From Brachynemurus nebulosus (lineage: Eukaryota; Arthropoda; Insecta; Neuroptera; Myrmeleontidae): a stretch of 64,000 nt of DNA. Shown one piece after another: positions 22,208 to 34,047 of the stretch (positions within the stretch are counted from its first letter, which is position 1; every line of letters begins with the position of its first letter). The notes under the pieces are model-generated. The model had not been told where the DNA came from, searched no databases, and saw nothing but the letters and a program-made list of their open reading frames with translations. The stretch spans positions 13,026,501-13,090,500 of the forward strand of contig JAPWDM010000012.1 in NCBI GenBank assembly GCA_035578155.1, read 5' to 3'. The translations under genes were made by a program, and so were the position numbers.

Positions 22208-24490
22208 TATAGCTGAACCTTTTTTTGTGCGATTTTTTTCTATGCGGTTTGTAAAAAATGGCCATTAAAATGCATAATGTGAATAAAAATCACGAAACAG
22301 TAAGAAACTTAAACATTGACTATAATAACTTACTTTGATAAAAATACTTTTTAATGGCTTTTAAGCATTTAATCAATACATTGCATAAGAACATAAGTTA
22401 TTGCACTTTATCTTGTTTAGAAAAGCAACTTCTATTGAAATCGTGAAGTTTTGAGCGTTTTGAGTTATGTATTTTCGATGAAACTTTGGGTAACTTCAAA
22501 AATGTAAACTTTACTGCATCGATGCAGCATCATGACTTTTCTGATGCGTCTAATACTACATGATGCGTTACTGATGCTCTCTTGAAATGTGATGCACATT
22601 AGATGTTTTTGAACGGGATATTGGCATCATTTAGCCTCTGATTTGGCTATAGATAAGACAGATAATGTAGTATGATAGACTATAGATAATATAGCAATAC
22701 AGTCCTTGTATAGGTATATTATCTTTGAATTTCAACTTGAACTTACTTGAAATTGAAAATATTCAAATTATTTGAATAAAAAATATTACATATTTTGAGT
22801 GCAAAATGTATTCAAATAGTTGAAGCAATTTTAATAAAAGATAAATACATTCATCTTTTTCAACAATTAGTTTTTCGGAATTATTCCTGTTGGTGTTAAT
22901 ACCTACATAATATGGCAAGTAGTTATAATTCTACATTATACACGTTACAGCATCTTGGACACGCATCACCAAATTTCTTGATGCATTGTTTTGACGCATC
23001 AAATGCAAAAATGAACTTTTGATTTTTCGTTGTGATGCGTCTGATGTATTTTTGAACTTTTGACTCTGCCTCATGCAAGCAGTGATGCATTTTTGAAGTT
23101 AGCCTTTTTTTATGCGCTCCCTATCAACCGTATAAAAAAAGGATTAGCTGTAATATGAATAACTCTTATTGAGGTTATTTTGTTGAGGTACGTGTTTTAA
23201 AGAATTGTTTCTGCTGAACGTAGCCAATGACTTAAAGAGAATTTAGAGATCGTGTAAAATCGTTATTTGTCGCTGTTGTTTGTTAAAGTAAAAATTTATT
23301 TTGATAATTTTAAATAATTCTCTCAAAAATTATATATTCATATTATACATTTGATATACAATTAATATTTTTTATTAATTAAACAATATTACTTAAGTGT
23401 ATTGTTGCAAAAATAATGTCCTATTGACATTTAAAACTAGCAAATTGTTTTATAATTGTAAAAAAATTATTTTTGCCGCGTAAAATACGTTTATGTACAT
23501 AAATATACATATAATAGATATTTGTAGCTTAATAAAACAGATACGACGATAGGTCTTGACATAAAAATTTAATTCACTTTAATTTTTTTTAATGTTGATA
23601 ATACAATAAAATTTTCTATTTGTCCAATTTCGTAACTGAACTGTTCTAAAGTTACACAAGAAACTTTAATTTAGCATTATTTAGCGTATATTGATATAAA
23701 TAAAAGTAAATTTGCGTGATGTGATATACAGGGTGTAAAGAAAATCGCATTGTTCGTTGCTGAGTTTTTCTGCTCAAAGTGAGATGTTAGCACATGCGCA
23801 AGAACATTTTTATGAAGTACGATTCCATAAAAAAAGGTCTTGCGCATGTGCCAACAGCTCACTTTGAGAAAAAAGACTCAGTAACGAACACGCCGATCAA
23901 CTCTCGAGAATTTTAGGGATGATTTAAGGCAATATTCGGGTTTCTAAAATGTGTAAAGTTTCTTTGAAATTCGATGTAAAAAAGTAAAGGATGTGCAGAT
24001 AAAAATACCATAGTTCTTGCCAGTAAAAAATTATTGGCAGAAAAAGGAAATTGGCATTATTCGTTTTTTCGGCTATAGCTACTAAACTACATGGAATTTG
24101 GGAAGTCTGGTGATAGCATTTAATGCGTGTACAGCTAAACCTTTTTTTATGCGGTTTTTAAAAAAAAAAATGGTCATTAAAATGCATAATGTGAATCAAA
24201 ATCAAGAGAAAGTAGGAAACCGAAACGTTAACTATAATAACTTTTTTTGATAAAAATACTTTTTAATGGTTTTTAAGCATTTAATCGGTACATTGCATAA
24301 GAATATGTTATTGCATCATTTAGTTTTTTCACAGATGTATTTTTCACAATTTTCATAATATAAAAATGAAATAAAATGTTTCTACGTGCAAATTAATGCT
24401 TTATCTTGAATATAAAAGCAACTTCGAAGGAAATTTCTAAGTTTTGAGTTATGTTTTTTCGATTCACCGCATAAGAAAAGCTTTTTTTAC
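22208..24490. repeat. Two diverged copies of a dispersed element with insertions
   Basis: The blocks 22208-22470 and 24135-24480 share AGCT.AACCTTTTTTT.TG, AATGG.CATTAAAATGCATAATGTGAAT, GATAAAAATACTTTTTAATGG and TTTAAGCATTTAATC. The left copy is interrupted by a TIR element (22491-23101) and followed by AT-rich sequence. A small palindrome at about 23750-23890 (GTTCGTTGCTGAGT..CTCAAAGTGAG and complement) is another candidate insertion. No genes. Confidence 0.55.
22491..23101. mobile_element. TIR element with TAACTTCAAAAATG ends (611 bp)
   Basis: Perfect 14-bp inverted termini TAACTTCAAAAATG / CATTTTTGAAGTTA. The subterminal parts contain repeated GATGC and CTGATGCGTC-type motifs in both halves. 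No ORF. A target duplication could not be identified. Confidence 0.65.
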
Positions 24491-24682
24491 AATCTGAATC
24501 GAACTATACTTTTTATAGCTACGTGGGGTGCGCCAGAAATTCTCGGCCTAACATGATTAAACTTATTTAAAGGTGACGTAATTTATACTCACAGAAAGTA
24601 TTAAGTCTCTATAGTAATCATAAACGAAGTGGACGAGTTTACATGTGTTTTATTTATTCTGTTGTAAAAGTGTAAACTCAAT

Positions 24683-26245
24683 ATGTCGACCGTTTCAAAA
24701 ATTGAATATCGTGTAGTCATAAAATTTCTGACAAAAGAAAGACAAACTCCAGAAGAAATTAAGGTTGTTGTGGTATGAGGGCTGACTAGAGAAAAAATAA
24801 TAAAAATTTGCATACAGATTCTCAAAAAGGTATTTTATCATCCTATGAAAGAACAAAAAAATTTGGTCGCTGAGAGTCGAGAAAAAAATTACCAAAGTTG
24901 AGTAAAAATACATGGGTGCTTATGGAGACATGTGAATTTTTTTGTTTCGAATTTAAAAAAAAAAAAAAAAAAGAAAACATAGTTTTAATAAAGAAAATTA
25001 AATAAAAAACTGATTTGATATAGTTTAACCAATAAAGAATCGATACTTAAAATTCAGTTGCGATCCGGTCGACTGAACTTTAGATTTTTTGATCTAAAGT
25101 ATCGAAAACGTCTAAAGTAGTGATAACATTGGCAACACTGTTATATATTTGAAGTCAAAATAATCTGAGAGGGGTTACAGGTCTCGTTAAATCTACTTAA
25201 CCTCATTTTATTTGTTTATAAAACTTCTGAAAATAAAAATATAACTTTTTTGAAAGTATAAAACAGTGCACCCTAATAACTGGTGCTAATAACAAAAAAC
25301 AATACGTATTTGAAATAAGTTTTGTTTATTTTCCTCAGTTTAAATTATAATTGAATGAAATGAAATCATCACACCTTTTTTCTATAAAAGTTCAATTTTT
25401 TTTTTAAACTTATTAACAATAAAGCAGGTATATAAATTCATTACAGTAAATAAAAGTACCTAATACTTAATGAAATTTTTGTATAACACTTACATACGTT
25501 TTTAAAAATTACAGACACCGGAAAACAAACTAAAATTATTCACTTTTTTGCTACAGAATTATAAACTTATGAATTTTCATAACTTTTCATAAATATTTTA
25601 TTATCACATAGACATAAAACACTTAAATAAACTTAAATACAATAGTATTTTACATACACTCTGATGTTCTTTTGTATTTTCATTTATTGAAAAGGTTAAA
25701 AACAACCTAAAATCCCCTATGCGTTTCAATGTTACCGACGAAATAGTGGTTGAGTTAAAAAACTAAAGAACAGTGTTAATAGATGGCAGCATTTACTGGC
25801 CATTGGTTGACTTCAATGTTACAATATTTTAGACAAAGATATAATATTTAAATAATTGCGTAAAGAAAAAATTGCTTTCATCTAAAATGTTTATAAAAAT
25901 ATTTAATGACGTTTTAAAATACTTTAATGTTAAAATTATATCTCCATATATTAAAAATTAATAAATTTTCGCTTTGAAATTTCGTTGGATGCAGTTGGCA
26001 ATACTTTCAAAAAGCAATGCTTTAATATAGGACTCAGTATCACCACATTTAAAAAAACTAAATCTCATACCATAATAACCTTAAGGACAGATTGGATGGT
26101 GTATACGGTAGCGCCGTGCCAAAGGTTTCGTTTGCGGTACGAGTCCCTCAACGACGATGATCGTTCTGGACGTCCGGCAGATTCGATCACTTCCGAAAAC
26201 ATCGCTCTTGTAGAATCGCCACAAAGAATTTGCTTATTATTATAA
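24683..26245 (+). pseudogene. mariner transposase, broken and interrupted by a TTAA element
   Basis: The start reads MSTVSKIEYRVVIKFLTKER then QTPEEIK (24683-24763), a mariner transposase N-terminus. It stops being coding at TTAA (24759-24762), where a 1318-bp element is inserted. After the element and second TTAA (26081-26084) the frame resumes KDRLDGVYGSAV, then after a small deletion and frame change CQRFRLRYESLNDDDRSGRP and ADSITSENIALVES, the HTH/linker of mariner transposases. The catalytic DD34D domain is absent. A GGTGCGCCAGAAATTCTC block upstream (about 24527) may be the 5' end of the mariner element. Confidence 0.82.
24763..26080. mobile_element. TTAA-specific element copy 1, inserted in mariner (1318 bp)
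   Basis: The ends are GGTTGTTGTGGTATGAGGGC and the complement of CTCATACCATAATAACC, flanked by TTAA on both sides. The mariner reading frame proves the insertion: joining across one TTAA restores EEIKDRLDGVYG. The second copy is at 46966-48533. There is no transposase; a non-autonomous piggyBac-type element is inferred from TTAA. Confidence 0.85.
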
Positions 26246-26361
26246 AGGCATAGAGATGCTTAAGTGTATTGAAATAGAGGGCGGTTATATAGAAAAATAA
26301 ATTCTTTTCACTGTTCTCTCTGTATTTTTTAATACTCAGCTAGAATATCGCCTTAATATCT

Positions 26362-28207
26362 GTCATAAATGCTATTAATACTATATGGTCCGCGTATCTA
26401 CGCATTAAACTTCACCAGGGGCCTGCAGTATTTTTAAAGAATTAAATTTAAAAAAAAAAAATTAAAAAAAAAACTATATAAATAAATTTACGAAATAATT
26501 CAGCATGTGTAAACATACATATTTTTAATAAGAAAAAAAAGCTAAAACAGGAAATACAATAATAATAAGCCAATAAAAAAATATAAAAAAATACAAACAA
26601 TTAAATTTTTTTATTACAATTACATTTACATATTTCAATACAATTACAAAAAAAATGATAATATAAAATTATATTTTTATGTGTTATCCAAAGTAGATGG
26701 AGAAGGGTATGCCGACGCGCAAATCGTGATGACGTAGATGGCGAATTACATATATACATACAGCGTGAGTTTTTTGAGAGTTGCTATTTTTATTACAGCC
26801 AAATCGTTGATTTAATTGAAAAATTGTTCAAATAAGAGTTGTAGATATGATGGAAGCAAACGATTGCTATAGTCAGGAGCTTTATAACTCTTATCAACGA
26901 TTTAGCTGTAATAAAACTGGTAGCTCTCAAAAAGCTCACGCTGTATAAATATAATAATAAATAATTGTAATGTTGTCTTTTTCTAAAAATTCAAATATGT
27001 GACGTATTATGACGTAGATGGCGAAGTGCGCAAAAAAAGCTTATTTTGGACTCAAATGTAGCGTACCTTTCTGTATCTACTTTGGTGTTATCTATAAATA
27101 TTTACAGAAACCATCACACAGAGTGTGTTTATTACTGATCAATATCTGTTTGTGGTAACATCGCACACATGTGTGATCACTGATCACGATTGATCTCGAC
27201 GGTTGTTTTGGCTATAACACACATAAGAATTTTTTCAGAAGAAACGATTTGAGAAACTCACATTTCAATGATTTAGAAACAGTTCAGTTATCACCATTTT
27301 TTATTTCAGTATAATTGTGAAAATTTTTTGAAAAATACCTCAAATACCAAAATGTCGATAAATAAATTTAAAAAAAAATGGCTGCATGCGACGCTAGTAA
27401 TACATAAAAAAAAAAAAAAAACAAACCGATACACACTCAAAGACCAATATATAATAATCTTTCGATATTTGCATTTGTCGTTTTTTAGCAATACAGTAAA
27501 ACACCAAATATGTACACGTATAAATGTTTCCGCGTTACTCCGTATGTCTCACTAGCACCGCACTAGCGGGTAATTTGAAATTATTATAAAAAAAAGATCG
27601 TTATCTTTTAACTGTAATTTAAAAAGAAAAAAATAGTATGCTTTTTAGTGCCATAATATACGTAAGTAGCGATTAGTTATAGATAAAATAAACTCTATTT
27701 TTGAATTTTTCAACAAATTAATTTCTTTTGTAAATTTGATCATATTGAACAAGTAATACAATATAAGAAAACAGTCAGTGCAATTTAAAACGTTGGAACG
27801 CATTTAATCCACTTTTTATATTACTCGATTACAATATGGCGGCGTATTGCATCTTATTTTAATAGTGATCTTCGTTTATGATATTTTTAGCGATTATTTT
27901 AAAATATATATTTTTTAAATGGTGATACGCTTAACAATGTAAATATTTTTTGAAAATAGTTTTTACGACTGATTTCAGTGTAATTTAACCTTTTTGATAC
28001 ACGCCATCTTGAGGGTAATACCAAAAATTCTTGTGTGCCCCACGTTGGGCGCCATTTTTTTTTTTATGAGTATCATAATTATACAGTATGATGAATCCAG
28101 TTTTTTTTTTCGAAAGTTTAATTGACCATTGCTGTTACAATCATAATTTTATAAATTTTCAACCGATTTTTCCAACTGAAATTTTCAAAAAAGCTTCTTC
28201 ATTGAGA
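26362..28207. repeat. Duplicated block, copy 1 (paralogue of 49315-50570)
   Basis: From TCATAAATGCTATTAATACT through GTAAACATACATATTTTTAA, ATGTCGATAAATAAA, TTTACACGTATAAATG-like and CGCCATCTTGA.GGTA motifs, this block matches 49315-50570 in the same order. Copy 1 contains an extra TIR element (26688-27085) absent from copy 2. No real coding frame; the AT-rich ORFs at 27306-27555 are not conserved as protein. Confidence 0.75.
26688..27085. mobile_element. CCAAAGTAGAT-ended TIR element, copy 1 (398 bp)
   Basis: Ends CCAAAGTAGATG / GTATCTACTTTGG, subterminal GTATGCCGACGCGCA and GATGACGTAGATGGCGAA, and an internal hairpin TGAGAGTTGC..TTATTACAGCC with its complement. TGTTAT flanks both sides (26682-26687, 27086-27091). 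The empty site, a single TTGTGTTATCTATAAATG, is preserved at about 49600. A second copy is at 42945-43306. Confidence 0.83.
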
Positions 28208-29110
28208 GTTGCTATTTTTATTACGATTAAATTATTAATTTAATCAAAAAATTGTTCAGATAAGACTAGTAGCTATCACTGGAGGTAATCGATTGCTATA
28301 GCCAGAAACTTCATAGCTCCTTTGGTTTTCGAGCTATAATGCAAGTGTATATTTTTTTAAATGGGTTTATAATTAAAAATTACCGGTAATACTTAAATTT
28401 CCATTATCTTATCTCATATTCCCGAGTAACTGCGTTTTAAAAAAGTTTTTTTTTTTTTTTTTAAATACGCGATGCAGTTAAGGTTAAACGACATAAAAGT
28501 ATACGGTTTTTGGGCTAACGATAGTTTGATATAAACTATAGCGTTCACACCTAACTGTCATTTAACTATAGTGAAGTTAGATGTTTAATATATACTGAAA
28601 TAAAAACATAAAAAACGTAAATAATTTTCAAAGGATTAATAAATATGGGTCAAATTATTAAATTACCAGTTAATTTAAATGCTAATCTGTTAAATTTACT
28701 TATTTATTTATTTTTTTGTAAAAAAAAAATTAAACTATAAAAAATAGAGGCATGACATTTACATTTTAAATGATTAATTACCTGTTTTGCTATCTATTAA
28801 TTGCCGGTTCGTTTCTTGGATAAAGAAAATAAAATTACCCCATTGAATCTGGCCTATTCTATATCTGTTTACTGTAAAATTAATAATTTTGAGAAAAATT
28901 TAACAAACTTGGAAAACTTCGTCAATTTATGATTTTTATTGAAGTATTGGATCAGTTTAATCAACAAATTGATATATAGTTTCATTTAAAAAAGTATTAA
29001 AGCTCCCGATTATAGCAATCGATCCCCTCCCCCCCTCTCTGTAGTATCCACAACTGTTATCTGAACAGATTTTTGATTAACTTTATTAAAATTTAAAGTA
29101 ATTGCAAAAA
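28207..29110. repeat. Foldback-related remnant
   Basis: GAGAGTTGCTATTTTTATTAC and TCGATTGCTATAGCCAG at 28207-28320 resemble the inner hairpin of the 26.7-kb element. A complementary block (GATTATAGCAATCGATCCCC then CAGATTTTTGATTAA) lies at 29010-29100. The arms are about 700 bp apart and diverged. No gene between them. Confidence 0.5.
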
Positions 29111-29870
29111 TACCGTCGACATATTTCTTTAGACAATCGGACAAAAAAGCTTTTTTGAAAATTTGAAGTTCAGTTTGCTGAAAATTGTGACTGTAATAAT
29201 GTTTGCTAGTTTAAAAAGATTATTTTAATGAAAAATAGAGGTGTTATATGCTTTAAGCTTGTAGACAAAGGGTTAAATATACGACAGTCAAACTTATTGC
29301 TTTAATTATTTGATTCCGTGATTAACGTATACGACATACGTTTAAAAAACGATGTAGTTTTTTTGTTGTTTTTGTTTATAAAATTTGTAATTATGTTGTA
29401 TAAAGTCACAATTATTAATATTTTTTTTTGTAATATATTTTTAAAATGTATAAAAATCCGCAATTAATTTTACTTGTTTAAGTGAGATAATTTATTTAAA
29501 CTATATATATTTGTACAGTTTTTAATTATAATTTTTATTTGTTTCATAATATTTGTAAAAAGAAAAATATTATATGTTTAAAATATTGTGTTTTTTTCCT
29601 TTTTGTCTTTTTATTGAGAGTATTTTTTAATTGTCTACAACAAACAAACAAACAAGATTACTTAAATCATTTCATTTAGAAATTATGTACAGTAGATTTT
29701 AAGTTTTGAAATTTTTTTCTTTGCATATAAATACAAATCTTTGTGAATACACAGACCAAAGAAGTGTAAAAGTAATTTGAAAACGATAAAAAATTAATTT
29801 GTTAACGGGAATGGGAAAATAAATGAAATATACCTGTAAATTATCTAAATCTGTTTTTTTTATTTAATAT
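28876..29870. repeat. Duplicated segment, uninterrupted copy (paralogue of 56768-60470)
   Basis: From TAATAATTTTGAGAAAAATTT through TATTGGATCAGTTTAATCAAC, ATTATAGCAATCGATCCCCTC, ATACCGTCGACATATTTCTT and ACAAACAAACAAACAAG to AAATATACCTGTAAATTATC this matches 56768-60470. It lacks both large insertions seen there, so it is the empty-site reference. Non-coding. Confidence 0.85.
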
Positions 29871-29913
29871 CCTTACATATCCATTTAATTAGTTAACGCT
29901 TCTGATGATTAAG

Positions 29914-29927
29914 ACGAGTTAACTCGT
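29914..29927. repeat. Palindromic 14-mer ACGAGTTAACTCGT (site 2)
   Basis: In context TGATGATTAAGACGAGTTAA; the same palindrome occurs at 20801 and 45603. Confidence 0.8.
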
Positions 29928-30090
29928 ACTGGATTTTTCCCTAGTTTTATAAATTTTTTTTAATAAACTATATTATCAATAAGGTGTTACAGTAGAGTTT
30001 CAGTAAAGTTAACATCAGTTTTGTTAAGTGACGTCACTTTTTTCTAATTAAAGTTAAGAGGATTTTATAGAAATAGAAAGAAACAATATT

Positions 30091-30317
30091 ATTGGCGACG
30101 CAAAGATTCTCACTCGCGCCTCTGGTGGTAAAATTAGAACTAGCATCAAGTAAAAATATGCGTATACGATTACTGGGCGATATAAAACCTAGTAATCTGC
30201 GCATAATTTGTATAGTACATTTTTCTATCGACAATTAAACGTATACAAAAATTTTTACTTGATACAGCTTCTAATTTAAAAAACCAGGAGCGCTCGCGTA
30301 ATTTTTGCGTCGCCAAT
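30091..30317. mobile_element. Small TIR/foldback element (227 bp)
   Basis: Perfect 14-bp termini ATTGGCGACGCAAA / TTTGCGTCGCCAAT. Imperfect symmetry continues inward (GAACTAGCATCAAGTAAAAA versus TTTTTACTTGATACAGCTTC). No coding sequence; the target duplication is unclear. Confidence 0.65.
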
Positions 30318-30319
30318 TA

Positions 30320-32105
30320 CACTATACATTTTTAAAACAAATATATGTATTATAAATTCTATAAAAGCTATATACCCAGTAAAAAAAACAATTAAATATA
30401 TAGTATGATTTAAAGAAATTGGTTGGATGTCATAAGAGTATTCAAATTTCAACTTTTCTCTGTTGAATTTTAGAACTTTTTTTGTAACTTAAAGTTCATA
30501 AATGTTACTAATTATGTTTATTGAAGGTGAAAAATCGAACAGTATTACAAAAACAAAGGGAAATAATATTAGTTAAAGAGAAAACAACTACAACTGCAAA
30601 TGACTCATTGTCATAAACTTATGTATCAGGCACGCTCGTAATATAACTATCTCTCACTAGATCTACTATCTAATATATTGAAAAAGGATAGTAGAAATTA
30701 TAATATCACAGTTTAAATAATAGTTTATTTCACAAACAGTTACGAAACGAGATGACGTCATTTGGAATTCAAAAATTCCAAAGGGTTATCCATGTTATGT
30801 ACCTAAATAATGCATAACATTATGCATACTAATACAGTGAAAATATCATCACTAAAGTAAATTTAATTTAGAAAAATAAATTTGCAGGTCAAATTATTTT
30901 GTGAAAATTTACAGTTGATAATTATGTAAATTATTTAATTTTGTCTAAGTTTCACTGACTTTTTTAAAATTTTTAACAACGATGGCAGTGGAATTTTACC
31001 TGTCATTAAATTTTTTTTATTTAAAGCTTGTCATCAGTTATTATTGATATTTCCTTGTAATTTTAGTGTGTTTTGTGATCTATAAGATATTTCTGATATG
31101 TATTTAATTATTATGGTGGCTTAAAATGTCTGGTGATAACTTTTGTGCTGCTAAATTTTGTTAAAATTTCAATTTATGTTTTTTCTGATTGTGAGTGCCG
31201 TTTGATGCAAATTTGTAAGTATTATTATAATTTGAATGCTTATTTAAAAATACGTTAAATAATAAATAATTATTAATATTTTATAATAATTCAGTTAATA
31301 TTTTCGATTTCGACAGTGATTGGTGCTAATAGGTCGTGACGATCTAAATTCTCGTGTTGAATACTGTCATCAATTTCGCGTTTGCTAAATTCATTTTGAA
31401 TAAAGTTGCTTTTAGTTGTTCATATAATTTAACATGACCATTATCAACCCTCAATCTCACATGTACAAACACATACAATCACATAAGTAAAAAAGGACAT
31501 ACATAATTGTTTGTATATAAAAAAGGATAGAAAGTGCGTTTCGCTACTGCCTATGGTAATAATCTTTTATTTATACTGTGATATCTTTCATACGTGACAA
31601 CTCTTTATTTTTAAAATGAATCATTTTCTTTATACATAAATTTGACTTTACATATTTTTCATGACATAACTACGATTGGTTATGAGCTGAACTATAAAGC
31701 CATAAATTATAAAGTCTTAAAACATAAAAACGTAAACAAATCAGCGGTGTTTTTTAATAAAAATATTTCTCTATGCAAAAAGAATTCTAGAATGTTGAAT
31801 TCTAGAATTTTGAAAATTTTTTTCAGATATAGTATACAAAGCGAGTGATCTGATTGAAGGCTACTAATGTAAGTCAATTCAGTTATTCACTTAATATAAT
31901 AAATAAATTTAAATAATAAATACCAAAATACTTGAATACCAGGTACTTAATAACTAATTTGGAGAATTTGGTGAATCAAAAGTGAATCGTAGCTGCTTAT
32001 ATAGATGGAAAAATAGATACGGTACTTGTCAATTTGTCCGTACAAGGGACAAAAAAGTTGATTTCTATAACAGATTTATCTATAATGAAGAACTTTCTAA
32101 CAGCA
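30320..32105. other. Gene-free AT-rich stretch
   Basis: No protein-like ORF, RNA gene or repeat boundary was recognised. Only AT-rich sequence with short homopolymers and a few palindromic runs. Confidence 0.5.
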
Positions 32106-32114
32106 ATATTTTTA

Positions 32115-33579
32115 GGATGTGGCTATTTATACATACAGTATGTATACGCAATTGGCTATTTATACATACAGTATGTATACGAAATTGGCTATTTATACAT
32201 ACAGTATGTATATGGAATATTTTGTTTAAACATGCAGTATGTATACGCAGTTGACTACTTATTCAGAATTACCGTAATTTCTGATGTATAATGCGCACAT
32301 TGAGCACCAAAAATATCGTCAAAATTTCGTGGTGCGCGTATTAAAATGGACTTTTCCACTGGTGACAGTAAAATACCTTATAATAACAAATTTATCGATT
32401 CTAATAATAACGAAATTCTCGCGTACAACCGATTGAATTTTGTATAATCTTTTTAGCTTAAGAACGGATTTTTGGCGACGCGAACCGGAAGTTGCATATC
32501 TGAGGACTAAAAAAAGGTTTCCTTTGTTATGGTAATAAAAAATTAGAGGCAGATTCTTATAGAATTTGTTCAATGGAACAAAAAAGGAAGAACAAATTTT
32601 TTCGATATCCTGTTTAGTTTTCGAGATGTGTTGTATTTCTAAAACTTACTATAATGAGAATATGAATTGTATATTACACACATACACATATACGTAGTAT
32701 CAATTTTTACGGATATAAACTCAGTTTTAAATATAATTTTTGAATGGTATATTTTGGTTTTTATTCATACAAATTAGTGAAAAATGAACGGGACATCACC
32801 AATGCAACCTCATTCTTGGGCAAAGGGTAATTATTTACAAATATGTCTCGGCGTGTAATGACTTCAAAATTATTTAATTACCCTTTGCCTGAAAATGAGG
32901 TTTCAGTGATGTTATCCGGTCCATTTTCCACTTACTTCTATCAATACAAGCCGTAATATACTTACCGTAATTGTCTATCCAATATAGTAAGCTTTTCAAA
33001 TTTGACACGTAATATCACGAAAACTAAGCAAAATATCGAAAAACTTCATTGTTTCTTCTTTGTGCTACTCACCAAGTTCCATAAGAATCGATTTTTAATT
33101 TTTGTTGCTATGGTAACGGAAAACATTTTTTAGTAATCCCTAGGCTTGACATTCGAAGGGTTGAAAAATACACTTCCGGTCCGCGTAGCCAAAAATCCGT
33201 TTAGGGGATAACTTCTCAAGCCAAAAATATTATGTAAAAAAATAATTCAGCTCAATCGGAGGTATTCGGTTATTATAATGGAATAGTTATTAAAAAAATA
33301 TTAATTGTAATAATAGCGCATTCAATCAGTATGTATAAGTAGCCAACTGCGTATACAGTTTAGCTTTAGGTAGTAAATAACTACATACTGTAGGTTTAAA
33401 TAGCCAATTTAGTATACACATAATTATGTATAAACAGCTAATTTCATATACACACTATATATGTATAAATAGCCAATTTCGTATACATACCGTATGTATA
33501 AATAGCCAATTGCGTATATATACTGCATGTATAAATAGCCAATTAGTTATACATACTGTATGTATAAATAGCCACATCC
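32115..33579. mobile_element. Giant foldback element with perfect 9-bp target duplication (1465 bp)
   Basis: The 9-bp duplication ATATTTTTA is perfect at 32106-32114 and 33580-33588. The ends are GGATGTGGCTATTTATACAT and its complement. Each arm starts with tandem copies of a roughly 33-35-bp unit (GGCTATTTATACATACAGTA), about four on the left and six or more on the right, in opposite orientation. The arms continue to the centre: AACGGATTTTTGGC.ACGCG.ACC, then CGATAT..TGCTTAGTTTTCG, then CATCAC..AACCTCATT..GGCAAAGGGTAATTA and complements, loop near 32850. No transposase. 9-bp duplications suggest a Mutator-like or Foldback-type element. Confidence 0.9.
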
Positions 33580-33851
33580 ATATTTTTAATGAAATTTATA
33601 CATTAGTATAAAATCCAATTAATCCACTGGAATCCAAATTATTAAATCTCTTGTACGTCACCTATCACTTAAATTATTATTTGGTTCCGATCATGTATTA
33701 AATGACCGCCACTGACTTCAATCTGCTCTAAAGTTAAGTTTCACAAAAGTTGACCAAATTTTTCTTAACTTTAGTAAAGCTCCACCGTACTCGAAAATTT
33801 CATCAACAAATGTCAAGTGCTAAGCTACTGCAATTTGTTTATAAACGTAAC

Positions 33852-34019
33852 CAGGGCCGGCGAGAGGATGAGTCAGGTAGGGCAGTTGCCCAAATCCTTT
33901 GTTATGGACCCGGGCGAAATAGAGAATCCTTTTTTTTTTATTCACTCTCTATTTTTAGGGAAAAATTACGGAATTTTTTTTCTCGTATTATTTCTCTCGT
34001 CGATCCTGAGCGTGCCCTG
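33852..34019. mobile_element. CAGGG-ended MITE in the 3' flank of zinc-finger gene A
   Basis: Runs from CAGGGCCGGCGAGAG to GATCCTGAGCGTGCCCTG, with CAGGGC at both ends in inverted orientation as in hAT MITEs. No matching 8-bp flanks here. The same element occupies the same place after genes B (45114-45276), C (from 54264) and D (from 62900), so it was present before the gene family duplicated. Confidence 0.7.
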
Positions 34020-34047
34020 TAATTTTCTTTGGCGTTATTATTGACTT

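Noticed and set aside
32121..33580. Repeated 33-35-bp units considered as a CRISPR array
   Set aside because: Units are adjacent without unique spacers, appear in opposite orientation at both ends of a foldback with 9-bp duplications, and the genome is eukaryotic.
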